From Crenobacter oryzisoli (lineage in GTDB: Bacteria; Pseudomonadota; Gammaproteobacteria; Burkholderiales; Chromobacteriaceae): DNA of 64,000 nt. The stretch is taken from the NCBI RefSeq assembly GCF_030385785.1, contig NZ_JAUEDK010000003.1, positions 62,001 through 126,000 of the forward strand, read 5' to 3'. Under the pieces are notes generated by a model. That model had not been told where the DNA came from. It was given only the letters and a program-made list of their open reading frames with translations, and made no database searches. A program made the translations under genes and the position numbers. Below are positions 50,187 to 60,358 of the stretch, piece by piece. The stretch's first letter is position 1; each line of letters begins with the position of its first letter.

Positions 50187-50930
50187 ATGAAACAAGGCAA
50201 AGTGATTCTGCTCGGAGCCGGCCCGGGCGATCTGGACCTGTTGACGCTGAAGGCGGTAAAGGCGCTCGCGTCGGCCGACGTGCTGCTGCTCGACGACCTC
50301 GCCAACGCCGAGATCGTCACCCTCGCGCCCCAGGCGCGGGTGGTCCGCGTCGGCAAGCGCGGCGGCTGCAAGTCGACGCCGCAGGACTTCATCCAGCGGC
50401 TGATGCGCCGCTACGCGCTGCAGGGCAAGACGGTGGTGCGGGTAAAGGGTGGCGAGGTGCTGCTGTTCGGCCGCGCCGGCGAGGAGATCGCCTACCTCGA
50501 GGCGGCCGGCGTCGCGGTCGAAGTCGTCAATGGCATCAGCTCCGGCCTCGCTGCGGCCGCGAGCCTTGGCGTGTCGCTGACGCACCGCGACCACTGCCGC
50601 GGCGTCACCTTCGTCACCGCGCACGCGCAGGACGATTCCGAGCCAGATTGGGACGCGCTCGCCGCGACCGGCACCACGCTGGTGATCTATATGGGCATGA
50701 GCCGGATCGCCAGCGTCGCTACCGGACTCGGCCGCACGCTGTCGCCGGCCACGCCGGCAGCGGTGGTGCAGTGGGCGAGCACCGAGCGCGAACAGCGGCT
50801 GGTGACGACGCTGGAGCACCTCGCCGCCGACGCGCACGCGGCCGGCCTCGGCAGCCCGGCGATCATCCTGGTCGGCGACGCGCTCTCGGGTCTGGCCGCT
50901 CCCGCCTTGCGCCAGCCGATCGCCGCCTAG
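50187..50930 (+). CDS. cobA: Uroporphyrinogen-III C-methyltransferase (SUMT)
   Basis: 247 residues from the ATG at 50187, preceded by GGGAGATGAGACG; an ATG overlapping the nasA stop (50172) is a possible earlier start. Family signatures: VILLGAGPGDLDLLTLKAVK, RVKGGEVLLFGRAGEEIAYL, GISSGLAAAASLGVSLTHRD and VIYMGMSRI. It makes precorrin-2 for the siroheme of NirB, which explains its place at the operon end. Confidence 0.94.
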   Translation: MKQGKVILLGAGPGDLDLLTLKAVKALASADVLLLDDLANAEIVTLAPQARVVRVGKRGGCKSTPQDFIQRLMRRYALQGKTVVRVKGGEVLLFGRAGEEIAYLEAAGVAVEVVNGISSGLAAAASLGVSLTHRDHCRGVTFVTAHAQDDSEPDWDALAATGTTLVIYMGMSRIASVATGLGRTLSPATPAAVVQWASTEREQRLVTTLEHLAADAHAAGLGSPAIILVGDALSGLAAPALRQPIAA

Positions 50931-51014
50931 GCCGGCACCGGCGCCGAGACACGAGAGCCCCGCCCTCCCCGCTGCACTACTATGAAGTCACCTTCTGGCG
51001 CAGCGGACTGACTC

Positions 51015-54000
51015 GTGAATCCGGTTCCCTACTTCCATCCGGCGGTGGCGCAATGGTTCGTCGACACCTTCGCCACGCCCACCCCCGCGCAGGCGCAGGC
51101 CTGGCCGGCGATCCAGTCGGGCCGACATGTGCTGATCGCCGCGCCGACCGGCTCGGGCAAGACGCTGGCGGCCTTTCTCGCCGCGATCGACGCGCTGGTG
51201 CGCGAAGGGCTTGCCGGCGATCTGCCGGATGAAACACAGGTGGTCTACGTTTCCCCGCTCAAGGCGCTGTCGAACGACATCCAGAAGAACCTGGACATCC
51301 CGCTCGCCGGCATCCGCGACGCCTTGCAGGCGCAGGGCTTGCCCGACGTGGCGATCCGCACGCTGGTGCGCACCGGCGACACCCCGCAGGCGGAGCGCGA
51401 GCAGATGCGCCGTCGCCCCCCGCACATCGTCGTCACCACGCCCGAGTCGCTATACGTGCTGCTCGGCTCCGCGTCCGGCCGCAAGATGCTGTCGACCACG
51501 CGCACGGTGATCGTCGACGAGATCCACGCGCTCGCGCCAAACAAGCGCGGCTCGCACCTGGCGCTGTCGCTCGAACGCCTCGCCGCGCTGGCCGGCGACC
51601 GCCTGGTGCGGGTCGGCCTGTCGGCAACGCAAAAGCCTATCGCCGAGGTCGCGAGCTTCCTGGTCGGCGCCACCGCGAACGAGGGGTCGGAACCCGGCTG
51701 CACCGTCATCGACACCGGCCACGTGCGCGAGCGGGACCTCGCGCTCGAGGTGCCGGACTCGCCGCTCGAGGCGGTAATGTCGGGCGAGGTGTGGCAGCAG
51801 ACCTACGGCCGGCTTGCCGAGTTGATTCTGATGCACCGCACCACGCTGATCTTCGTCAACACGCGAAGGCTGGCCGAACGGGTGACGCGGCACCTGTCCG
51901 AGCGTCTCGGCGAAACCGAGGTCAGCGCCCATCACGGCAGCCTGTCGAAGGAGGCGCGACTCGACGCCGAGCAGCGCCTCAAGGGCGGCGCATTGCGCGC
52001 GCTGGTCGCCACCGCCTCGCTGGAACTCGGCATCGACATCGGCGATGTCGACCTGGTATGCCAGCTCGGCTCGCCGCGCTCGATCGCGGCGTTCCTGCAG
52101 CGGGTCGGCCGCTCCGGCCACGCGGTAAGCGGCACGCCGAAGGGGCGACTGTTCCCTCTGTCGCGCGACGATCTGGCCGAATGCACCGCGCTGCTCGCCT
52201 GCGTGCAACGCGGCGAGCTCGACCGGCTGATCGTCCCGCCGCAACCTCTCGACGTGCTGGCGCAGCAGATCGTCGCCGAGGTCGCCGCGCTGGACTGGGG
52301 CGAGGACGAACTATACGCGCGCTTTACCCGCGCCTGGCCGTACCGGGCGCTGGCGCGCGACGACTACGCCGCGGTGCTCAAGATGCTGGCCGAAGGCTAC
52401 AGCACCCGGCGCGGCAGACGCGGTGCGCTGATCCACCACGACGCGGTCAACAAGGTGCTGCGCGGCCGACGCGGCGCGCGGCTGACCGCGCTGACCAGCG
52501 GCGGCACTATCCCGGACAACGCCGACTATCAGGTGATCTTGGAGCCGGAAAACCAGTTCATCGGCACGGTGAACGAGGACTTCGCAGTCGAAAGCGCGGC
52601 CGGCGACATCTTCCAGCTAGGCAACAACGCCTACCGCATCCTGCGCATTGAGCGCGGCACGGTGCGGGTCGAAGACGCCCACGGCCTGCCGCCGACTATC
52701 CCGTTCTGGTTCGGCGAGGCGCCGGGCCGCAGCGACGAGCTGTCGCAGTCGGTTGCACGGCTGCACGCCGACGCGGCCGCCCGGCTGGCGGACGATGCGT
52801 CAGGCGAGTCCGTGCTGCGCTGGCTCGTCGACGAGTTGGACATCAGCGAGCCGGCCGCACGCCAGCTCGCCGACTATCTGGCATCCGCGCACGCCGCGCT
52901 CGGCGCGCTGCCGACGCAGGACACCCTGATCTTCGAGCGCTTTTTCGATGCGGTCGGCGGCATGCAGCTGGTGATCCACTCGCCATACGGCAGCCGCGTC
53001 AACCGCGCCTGGGGGCTGGCCTTGCGCAAGCGCTTCTGCCGCAGGTTCAACTTCGAGCTGCAAGCGGCCGCCACCGAGGACAACATCGTGCTGTCGCTCA
53101 CCACCGCGCACAGCTTCGACCTTGCCGAGGTGGCCCGCTACCTGCACTCGGCCACTGCACGGCTGGTGCTGATCCAGGCACTGCTCGACGCACCGATGTT
53201 CATCACGCGCTGGCGCTGGGTGGCATCGATCGCGCTGGCGCTGCCGCGTTTTCGCGGCGGCAAGAAGGTGCCGCCACAATTCATGCGCATGGATGCGGAA
53301 GACCTGATCGCGGCGATCTTCCCCGACCAGCTCGCCTGCGCCGAGAACTTGGCTGGCGAACGCGAGATTCCCGACCACCCGCTGGTGCGTCAGACCCTCG
53401 CCGACTGCCTGAACGACGCGATGGACGTGGAAGGCTTCGAGCGGCTCTTGGCCGGCATCGAGTCCGGCGCGATCAGGGTGGTGGCGCGCGAGCTGACCGA
53501 ACCGTCGCCGCTCGCGTTCGAGGTGCTCAACGCCAAGCCCTACGCCTTCCTCGACGACGCACCACTGGAGGAGCGCCGCACCCAGGCGGTGATGAGCCGG
53601 CGCTGGCTTGACCCGGAAACCGCCGCCGACCTCGGCCGCCTCGATCCGGCCGCCATCGCGCGGGTGCGCGAGGAGGCCTGGCCGGATGCAGCCAATGCCG
53701 ACGAACTGCACGACGCGCTAGTCTGGCTCGGCTTCGTCACCGAGGCAGAGGTCGCCGCGCAGCCGAACTGGCACGACTGGCTCACAGCGCTCGCCAAGCA
53801 GCGGCGGGTAGCACGAGTGCAGCACGGCGGCGCAACGCTGTGGATCACTGCCGAGCGGCTGAGCCAGTTCCGGGCGCAGTGGCCCGACCTCGCCCCGCAG
53901 CCGGCGATTACCCCGCCGGCCAGCGAGGTGGCGCAGGACCTGTCGCCCGACACCGCGCTGGTCGAGATCGTCCGTGGCCGGCTCGAGGGCCTCGGCCCGG

Positions 54001-55355
54001 TCCGGCTTGCCGCCTGCGCCGCCTCGCTCGGCATGGCGTCGAGCGACATCGAGATCGCGCTCGCCGCGCTCGAAGGTGAAGGCTTCGCGCTGCGCGGCCG
54101 TTTCAGCGACGATGCCGTCGACGACGAATGGTGCGAACGGCGGCTGCTGGCACGCATCCACCGCTACACCGTCAAGCAGCTGCGCGAGCAGATCGAGCCG
54201 GTCGCCGCGCGCGACTTCCTGCGCTTTCTGTTCGACTGGCAGCACGTCACGCCGGACACCCGCATGGAGGGGCCGGACGCGGTCGCGGCGATGGCCGCAC
54301 AGCTCGAAGGCTACGAGGCGCCGGCCGGCGCCTGGGAGACCGAGCTGCTGCCCTCGCGCATCCCCGCCTACGAGCCCTCCTGGCTCGACGACCTGTGCCT
54401 GGCCGGGCGCCTGTCGTGGGCGCGGCTGACCCCGCGCTCGGTGAGTCCGGACAGGCCAGGTAAGACCAAGGGCGCCGGGCCGATCCGCACCACCCCGATT
54501 ACCCTGTTCGCGCGGCGCAACGGTCAGCTGTGGACACAGCTCTCGGCTCCCCCCGAGCCGCCGGCCTTGAGCGTGCGCGCGCAGGCCGTGGCCGATGCCA
54601 TCCGGGAACACGGCGCGTCGTTCTTCGACGAACTGGTCGACGCCACCCACCTGCTCGGCGTGCAGGTCGAGGAAGCGTTGGCCGAGCTGGTCGCGGTGGG
54701 CCTGGTGAACGCCGACAGCTTCGGCGGACTACGCGCCCTGCTCGTGCCGTCCGAGCGGCGACGGCCGAGCGGCGGCAGCACGCGCCGGCGCCACCACCGC
54801 ACCGTGCAGTTCGGCATGGCGGACGCCGGCCGCTGGGCGCTGGCGCGGCGCAGCTCTGCTTCGGCCAACGATGCGGAGGCGACCGAACATGTCGCGCGCA
54901 CCCTGTTGCGCCGCTACGGCGTGGTGTTCTGGCGGCTATTGGAGCGCGAGGCCGACTGGCTGCCGCCATGGCGCGACCTCTTGCGCGTCTACCGCCGGCT
55001 CGAGGCGCGCGGCGAACTGCGCGGCGGCCGCTTCGTCGCCGGCTTCTCCGGCGAGCAGTACGCGCTGCCCGAGGCGGTGGGGCTGCTGCGCGAAGTGCGC
55101 CGCACGCCGCACAAAGGTGAGTGGCTATCGCTGTCGGGCGCCGACCCGCTGAACCTGGTCGGCATCCTCACGCCGGGCCCCAAGCTCCCGGCCTTGACCG
55201 GCAACCGCGTGCTGTACCGCGACGGCGTGCCGATCGCCGTGTTCGCCGCCGGCGAAGTGCGCTTCATCGAAGTCCTGGAAGCGCAGGAACAATGGAGCGC
55301 GCGCAACGCGCTGTTGCGCCGCCACGTGCCGCCGATGCTGGTCGACTTCTCCTGA
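51015..55355 (+). CDS. lhr: Lhr-like superfamily-2 DNA helicase
   Basis: 1446 residues from a GTG at 51015 (no ATG fits). Walker [24 protein letters not shown] box in [20 protein letters not shown], motif [30 protein letters not shown] and GRSGHA motifs IV-VI cover residues 1-420; the long Lhr-specific middle and C-terminal regions follow. Lhr proteins unwind DNA-RNA and branched DNA and act in repair. The gene stands alone, 85 bases after cobA. Confidence 0.95.
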   Translation: MNPVPYFHPAVAQWFVDTFATPTPAQAQAWPAIQSGRHVLIAAPTGSGKTLAAFLAAIDALVREGLAGDLPDETQVVYVSPLKALSNDIQKNLDIPLAGIRDALQAQGLPDVAIRTLVRTGDTPQAEREQMRRRPPHIVVTTPESLYVLLGSASGRKMLSTTRTVIVDEIHALAPNKRGSHLALSLERLAALAGDRLVRVGLSATQKPIAEVASFLVGATANEGSEPGCTVIDTGHVRERDLALEVPDSPLEAVMSGEVWQQTYGRLAELILMHRTTLIFVNTRRLAERVTRHLSERLGETEVSAHHGSLSKEARLDAEQRLKGGALRALVATASLELGIDIGDVDLVCQLGSPRSIAAFLQRVGRSGHAVSGTPKGRLFPLSRDDLAECTALLACVQRGELDRLIVPPQPLDVLAQQIVAEVAALDWGEDELYARFTRAWPYRALARDDYAAVLKMLAEGYSTRRGRRGALIHHDAVNKVLRGRRGARLTALTSGGTIPDNADYQVILEPENQFIGTVNEDFAVESAAGDIFQLGNNAYRILRIERGTVRVEDAHGLPPTIPFWFGEAPGRSDELSQSVARLHADAAARLADDASGESVLRWLVDELDISEPAARQLADYLASAHAALGALPTQDTLIFERFFDAVGGMQLVIHSPYGSRVNRAWGLALRKRFCRRFNFELQAAATEDNIVLSLTTAHSFDLAEVARYLHSATARLVLIQALLDAPMFITRWRWVASIALALPRFRGGKKVPPQFMRMDAEDLIAAIFPDQLACAENLAGEREIPDHPLVRQTLADCLNDAMDVEGFERLLAGIESGAIRVVARELTEPSPLAFEVLNAKPYAFLDDAPLEERRTQAVMSRRWLDPETAADLGRLDPAAIARVREEAWPDAANADELHDALVWLGFVTEAEVAAQPNWHDWLTALAKQRRVARVQHGGATLWITAERLSQFRAQWPDLAPQPAITPPASEVAQDLSPDTALVEIVRGRLEGLGPVRLAACAASLGMASSDIEIALAALEGEGFALRGRFSDDAVDDEWCERRLLARIHRYTVKQLREQIEPVAARDFLRFLFDWQHVTPDTRMEGPDAVAAMAAQLEGYEAPAGAWETELLPSRIPAYEPSWLDDLCLAGRLSWARLTPRSVSPDRPGKTKGAGPIRTTPITLFARRNGQLWTQLSAPPEPPALSVRAQAVADAIREHGASFFDELVDATHLLGVQVEEALAELVAVGLVNADSFGGLRALLVPSERRRPSGGSTRRRHHRTVQFGMADAGRWALARRSSASANDAEATEHVARTLLRRYGVVFWRLLEREADWLPPWRDLLRVYRRLEARGELRGGRFVAGFSGEQYALPEAVGLLREVRRTPHKGEWLSLSGADPLNLVGILTPGPKLPALTGNRVLYRDGVPIAVFAAGEVRFIEVLEAQEQWSARNALLRRHVPPMLVDFS

Positions 55356-55467
55356 CGGCCGGATAGCCTTTCCTTCCCGCTTGCCGCCGAGAGCGGCGAC
55401 GCACTACTGGCGCTGATACACTGGCAGGCTCTCGTGCGTACCGCCACCTCACCCGGATCACAACCCA

Positions 55468-56862
55468 ATGTCAGCTCATTTCGCCCAGGCCGAAGCCGCG
55501 TTCCACGAAGGCAATCAATGCATGGAGGCCGGGGACGCCGAGGGAGCCGCGGCCAGTTTCCGCCGGGCGCTGGGATTCGCGCCTGGCTTCGCCGAGGCGC
55601 TCGCCAATCTGGGCTACCTGTACGAGCTTTCCGGCGCCGTGGCAGACGCGGAGGTCTGCTACCGGCAGGCGATCGCGAGCAGCCCCGATTGCATCCAGGT
55701 CTACCTGAACCTTGGCGTGCTGCTGATGAACCGCAAGCGCTTTGCCGACGCCGAGACAATCTACCGGCAGGCGCTGGCGGTGGCGCCGGACTCGTCTGCC
55801 GTCTGGTCCAGCCTGGGCGTGCTGCTGGCCTGCGCCAAGCGGGAAGACGAGGCGGAGCGCTGCTACCGCACCGCACTGGCACTCGATAGCACCGATGAGA
55901 AGGCCCGCTTCAACCTGGGCTATGTGCTGCTGCGCCAGGGCCGCTTCGAGGAAGGCTGGCACTGCCTCGAAGCGCGCACCAACCACGCGCTGCTCCGGCA
56001 GCAAGCATTCTTCGCCTGCCCGCGCTGGCAGGGCGAGCCTCTGGCCGGCAAGTCCATCGTCGTCGGCTTCGAGGCCGGCCACGGCGACATGATCCAGTTC
56101 TGCCGCTACACCGCCGTGCTCAAGCGGATGGGTGCGACGCGAGTCACCGTCGTCTGTCACCCCGGCCTGAAGACCCTGTTCGCCAGCCTGCCCGGCGCGG
56201 ACGAGGTGCTGTCGTTCCAGGACGCCGTGCCCTCCTCCGGCTGGGATTTCTGGACGCTGCCGATGAGCCTGCCCCATCACTGCCGCACGCACCTCCTCGA
56301 CGACATCCCCGCCGCCATCCCGTACCTCGCGGCCGAGCCGGAGAGGGTCGCGCACTGGTCCCACCTGCTGCCCGAGGGCCAGCCCCGCGTCGGCCTGGTG
56401 TGGAAGGGCAACGCGCACTTCGAGAACGACGCCGAGCGCTCACTACCCTGCCTCGACGCGCTGGCCCCCCTGGCGACGGTGACCGGCGTGCAGTATGTCA
56501 GCCTGCAGAAAGGCCCCGGCGAGCAAGAGGCCGAGCAACCGCCCACGGGCCTGCCGCTGTTGCCGCTGGGCGCCGCCTTGCAGGACTTCGCCGACACCGC
56601 CGCACTCGTGACCAACCTCGACCTGGTGATCAGCGTCGACACCGCCGTCGCCCACCTCGCCGGCGCGCTGGGCAAGCCCTGCTGGGTATTGCTGCCGGAC
56701 TACCGGACCGACTGGCGCTGGCTGACCGGCCGCAGCGATACGCCGTGGTATCCGGAACAGATGCGCTTGTTCCGCCAGCCGCCGGGCGGCGATTGGGCCG
56801 AGGTCGTCGCCGACGTGACCCGTGCACTGCAGCAATGGGCACCGCTGCAGCGTTCTGCCTGA
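55468..56862 (+). CDS. TPR protein with glycosyltransferase-9-like C-terminal domain
   Basis: 464 residues. About four TPR repeats cover residues 1-170 (AAFHEGNQCMEAGDAEGAAA, FAEALANLGYLYELSGAVAD, VWSSLGVLLACAKREDEAER). From about 190 there is a domain like the heptosyltransferase/ADP-heptose fold (VGLVWKGNAHFENDAERSLP, DLVISVDTAVAHLAGALGKP, WRWLTGRSDTPWYPEQMRLF). Similar two-domain proteins act in glycan or flagellin modification. It lies between helicase and ABC exporter. Confidence 0.8.
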   Translation: MSAHFAQAEAAFHEGNQCMEAGDAEGAAASFRRALGFAPGFAEALANLGYLYELSGAVADAEVCYRQAIASSPDCIQVYLNLGVLLMNRKRFADAETIYRQALAVAPDSSAVWSSLGVLLACAKREDEAERCYRTALALDSTDEKARFNLGYVLLRQGRFEEGWHCLEARTNHALLRQQAFFACPRWQGEPLAGKSIVVGFEAGHGDMIQFCRYTAVLKRMGATRVTVVCHPGLKTLFASLPGADEVLSFQDAVPSSGWDFWTLPMSLPHHCRTHLLDDIPAAIPYLAAEPERVAHWSHLLPEGQPRVGLVWKGNAHFENDAERSLPCLDALAPLATVTGVQYVSLQKGPGEQEAEQPPTGLPLLPLGAALQDFADTAALVTNLDLVISVDTAVAHLAGALGKPCWVLLPDYRTDWRWLTGRSDTPWYPEQMRLFRQPPGGDWAEVVADVTRALQQWAPLQRSA

Positions 56863-56937
56863 GCTTAGGCTGCGCGTAAGCAGAAGGTGGCCATTCCAGG
56901 CCGCCAACGCGGCCTGCCGTCTGCTATCGTCATACCT

Positions 56938-57864
56938 ATGCAGCCCATCATCACCATAACGAATCTCTCCAAGACCTACGCGTCCGGCTTCCAGGCCCTG
57001 AAGCATGTCAACCTGGAGATCCGCCGCGGGGAGATCTTCGCCTTGTTGGGCCCCAATGGGGCGGGCAAGACGACGTTGATCAGCACGATCTGCGGCATCA
57101 TCAACCCCAGCGAAGGCCGCGTGCTCGTCGACGGCCACGACATCGCAACCGACTACCGCGCGGCCCGCGCCATGATCGGCCTCGTGCCGCAAGAGCTCAC
57201 CACCGACGCGTTCGAAACCGTGTGGGCGACCGTGTCGTTCAGCCGCGGCCTGTTTGGCAAGCGCAAAAACCCGGCCCACATCGAAAAAGTGCTCCGGGCG
57301 CTGTCGCTGTGGGACAAAAAGGACAACAAGCTCATCACGCTGTCAGGTGGCATGAAGCGTCGCGTGCTGATTGCTAAAGCGCTGTCGCACGAGCCCACGG
57401 TGCTGTTTCTCGACGAGCCGACCGCGGGTGTCGACGTCGAACTGCGACGGGACATGTGGCAGCTGGTGCGTTCGCTTCAGGACAGTGGCGTCACCATCAT
57501 CCTGACCACGCATTACATCGAGGAAGCCGAAGAGATGGCCGACCGCATCGGGGTGATCCGCAGGGGGGAGATCATCCTGGTGGAAGACAAGGCCGAGCTG
57601 GTGCGCAAGCTCGGCAAGAAACAGCTGACGCTGCAGCTGGACGCACCGCTCGAGCGCCTTCCCACCGAACTCGCCGGCTACCAACTGGACCTGTCGGGCG
57701 ACGGCACTGAACTGACCTACACCTACGACACGCAGGGCGAGCGAGCCGGCATCATCGCGCTGCTGCAAGACCTGAACAGGTCCGGCATCCGCTTCAAGGA
57801 TCTCCAGACCACGCAAAGCTCGCTCGAAGACATCTTCGTCAGCCTGGTGAGGGAGAAAAAATGA
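56938..57864 (+). CDS. ABC-2-type exporter ATP-binding protein
   Basis: 308 residues from the ATG at 56938. Walker [13 protein letters not shown] (38-49), signature LSGGMKRRV, Walker [13 protein letters not shown] and the switch His in [15 protein letters not shown] are intact. A C-terminal extension is typical of YadG-like exporters. Its stop overlaps the permease start (ATGA). Substrate not evident. Confidence 0.93.
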   Translation: MQPIITITNLSKTYASGFQALKHVNLEIRRGEIFALLGPNGAGKTTLISTICGIINPSEGRVLVDGHDIATDYRAARAMIGLVPQELTTDAFETVWATVSFSRGLFGKRKNPAHIEKVLRALSLWDKKDNKLITLSGGMKRRVLIAKALSHEPTVLFLDEPTAGVDVELRRDMWQLVRSLQDSGVTIILTTHYIEEAEEMADRIGVIRRGEIILVEDKAELVRKLGKKQLTLQLDAPLERLPTELAGYQLDLSGDGTELTYTYDTQGERAGIIALLQDLNRSGIRFKDLQTTQSSLEDIFVSLVREKK

Positions 57865-58622
57865 ACATCCACGCGATCAACGCCATCTACCGGTTCGAGA
57901 TGGCGCGTACCGGCCGCACGCTGATGCAGAGCATCGTCTCGCCGGTCATCTCGACATCGCTCTATTTCATCGTCTTCGGCGCGGCCATCGGCTCGCGCAT
58001 CCCCCAAAGCCATGGCATCAGCTACGGCGCTTTCATCGTGCCGGGGCTCATCATGCTGTCGCTGCTGACACAAAGCATCGCCAACGCCTCTTTCGGCATC
58101 TACTTCCCCCGGTTCACCGGGACGATCTACGAGCTTCTGTCGGCGCCGGTTTCGTATCTCGAGATCGTGATCAGCTATGTCGGGGCGGCAGCGACCAAGT
58201 CGATCATCCTCGGCCTGATCATTCTCGCGACGGCGGGGCTGTTCGTGCCGCTCCAGGTCGTCCATCCCCTCTGGATGATGCTGTTTCTCGTGCTGACAGC
58301 GGTGACTTTCAGCCTGTTCGGTTTCATCATCGGCATCTGGGCGGACAATTTCGAAAAGCTGCAGGTCATCCCGCTTTTGATCATCACACCGCTGACCTTC
58401 CTCGGCGGCAGCTTCTACTCAATCGATATCCTGCCGCCATTCTGGCGAACCGTTGCGCTGTTCAACCCGGTGGTCTATCTGATCAGCGGCTTCCGCTGGA
58501 GCTTTTACGGCCTCGCGGATGTCCACGTCGGCGTCAGCCTCGGCATGACAGTCGTGTTTCTCGCGCTGTTCATGGCGATCGTCGCGTGGATTTTCAAAAC
58601 CGGCTACCGGCTCAAGGCCTAG
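57861..58622 (+). CDS. ABC-2-type exporter permease
   Basis: 253 residues with six helices ([60 protein letters not shown] and three more). It belongs to the YadH-like ABC-2 permeases and forms a pair with the ATPase. Both are in one unit with overlapping ends. Confidence 0.92.
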   Translation: MNIHAINAIYRFEMARTGRTLMQSIVSPVISTSLYFIVFGAAIGSRIPQSHGISYGAFIVPGLIMLSLLTQSIANASFGIYFPRFTGTIYELLSAPVSYLEIVISYVGAAATKSIILGLIILATAGLFVPLQVVHPLWMMLFLVLTAVTFSLFGFIIGIWADNFEKLQVIPLLIITPLTFLGGSFYSIDILPPFWRTVALFNPVVYLISGFRWSFYGLADVHVGVSLGMTVVFLALFMAIVAWIFKTGYRLKA

Positions 58623-58919
58623 TCCTTTGATCAGGCTCCGCCCATCATGCGAAGGTATTTAAGGTGACACACCGTACCAAACGATCGCGATCCACAAAGC
58701 GTCACTGCACATGGAGGAGCGTAGCGGAAAATTAGCGATGGTCACCGTATATCTGCAAGCAGGCACTAACCTTTCAGCTTGTAGCGTTATTTTTACCAGT
58801 TTTGTAAATTGAGCAAAATCAGCATTTTACAAAAATTGAAAGTGAAACTACTAGTGAAAACCTTAGTTTAATTAACTACGTTCCATGATCTAATTCAAAG
58901 CGACAAACGAGGTACTTCA
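58623..58919. other. AT-rich boundary of the nuclease islet
   Basis: About 300 bases after the exporter with strongly raised A+T, especially 58790-58900. No gene or terminator with U tract was found. The change in base composition marks the left edge of a foreign-looking segment that runs to about 60300. Confidence 0.5.
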
Positions 58920-60095
58920 TGAGCCCATTCGAAATATTTTTAATAAAACTAGAGGGGTTGCCAACGCCACCAATGCCAGAAAAAAATTTTTTGACGTTGG
59001 CGGACTTGGATACCTAGAAAATCCCACCTCTGACCTCATGGCCCTGTTCATGGGCAGTGAACCAGGAGTGCCGCGCTGGCTTGCAAAAGCACTTTTTTCC
59101 TGTTTGGTTGATCGTGGACTGGCAGACCCCCAACAGCTCGATTCGATTGAATGGAGTTCAGTTCATGCGGAAAGAGAGGTAAGCGCTTGGGACAGAGAGT
59201 CAGAGTCCTCAAAGCGCCTTGATCTTGTTATCTCTGATGGCCATTTTGTCCTGGGAATAGAGAACAGGTTTATGCCAGCGCCGGAAACAATCCCTTCCAT
59301 GTCTACGACAAATTACTTGAGGAGTATTCTTCTGGCGGCCCAGTTATTAAATGTGTTCTCCGCCCAAATTGCTTTGATGGTGATACCCCCAATACTTGGC
59401 CAGTAGTATCCTATGGTGAATTAGTTAAAAAAGCTCTATCTCTCTATGGTCAGGATGTGGCTTCATCGCCAATGAGCAAATGGCAATTCTTTTACCAAGA
59501 ATTTCTTTTCCACCTCCGATCCCTCTCTGATCCATCAGGTCAACCATCAATGAAAAACGAATCCATATCATTCATCATGGAGAACTTCCATCACTTGAAG
59601 CGTGCAGAAGAGCTGTTAGCACAATTCGAGGATGAGTTAAAAATTGAAGGACAGGCCACTGTAGCTAAAACGCTAACCAGTATCGGAGTTGACACTTCAA
59701 TAAGAATGCGCTCTGATACCTGGAAAGGTGATAATATAACTGACAATATACAGGCATTACGTTTTTTCCCTGCCAACTGGGGAAATGAATCAAATGTCGT
59801 ACTTGCCTATTATCAAGATGCAACATTCTCCGAAGAAGGCTCAGTTGGCTTTTTCATCAGAGCTTATGTTCGCCGAGGCTCTGAAAAACAAAACCTAGAT
59901 GAAGCAATGGTAAAATTCACTAAAGAGACCAATGATGGCCTTAATTCTTGGATAGACGCCCCAAGCAAGGATCACTGCTGGACTGAAGGCAAATCCTGGG
60001 TCGGGTTTGGAGCTTACCCCAAAGAGCATACGAAGGATGGAGCAATAGTTGCCCTCGCAGATCTTGCAGCCTGGATGCAAAAAAATGTCTTTTAG
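58920..60095 (+). pseudogene. PD-(D/E)XK nuclease-family gene, two frameshifts
   Basis: Reading the plus strand in order gives MSPFEIFLIKLEGLPTPPMP plus EKNF, then a one-base shift at the A7T6 run (near 58980-58993), FDVGGLGYLENPTSDLMALF, then RLDLVISDGHFVLGIENR (nuclease core D-x-I-E-x-R/K), another shift near 59268, ASAGNNPFHVYDKLLEEYSS and an open end of about 270 codons. The pattern fits a PDDEXK_4-type nuclease. Its low GC contrasts with the flanks. It is probably dead, although the first shift lies on a slippery run. Confidence 0.7.
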
Positions 60096-60302
60096 TATAA
60101 CTTAGGAGCTCTGTTGAAATGAAAAATCTGTTAATATTTTGCATCCAGCCTTCACCTAATTTAAATTCGCTCCCTTTATACTAAGATTTTCACTATTAAT
60201 GTCACTTTAAACTCTGAGTAACATATTGATTTGGTTAATATTGCAAAGCATGCCAAATTGACACTACAAGCTGAAAAGTTAGTAACTAACATCTGACACT
60301 AG

Positions 60303-60335
60303 AAAGCCCTTGGATCGTGAAATCCAAGGGCTTTT
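60303..60335 (-). terminator. Rho-independent terminator of the ribonucleotide reductase gene
   Basis: AAAGCCCTTGGAT (60303-60315), loop CGTGAA, ATCCAAGGGCTTTT (60322-60335). It lies about 25 bases beyond the nrdJ stop with A/T tracts on both sides. Confidence 0.9.
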
Positions 60336-60358
60336 CATTGGGAACCGTCCGACCAACC

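Noticed and set aside
50931-51014. Possible operon link of cobA to the Lhr helicase
   Set aside because: 84-base gap, no functional relation and no clear shared signals; treated as separate units.
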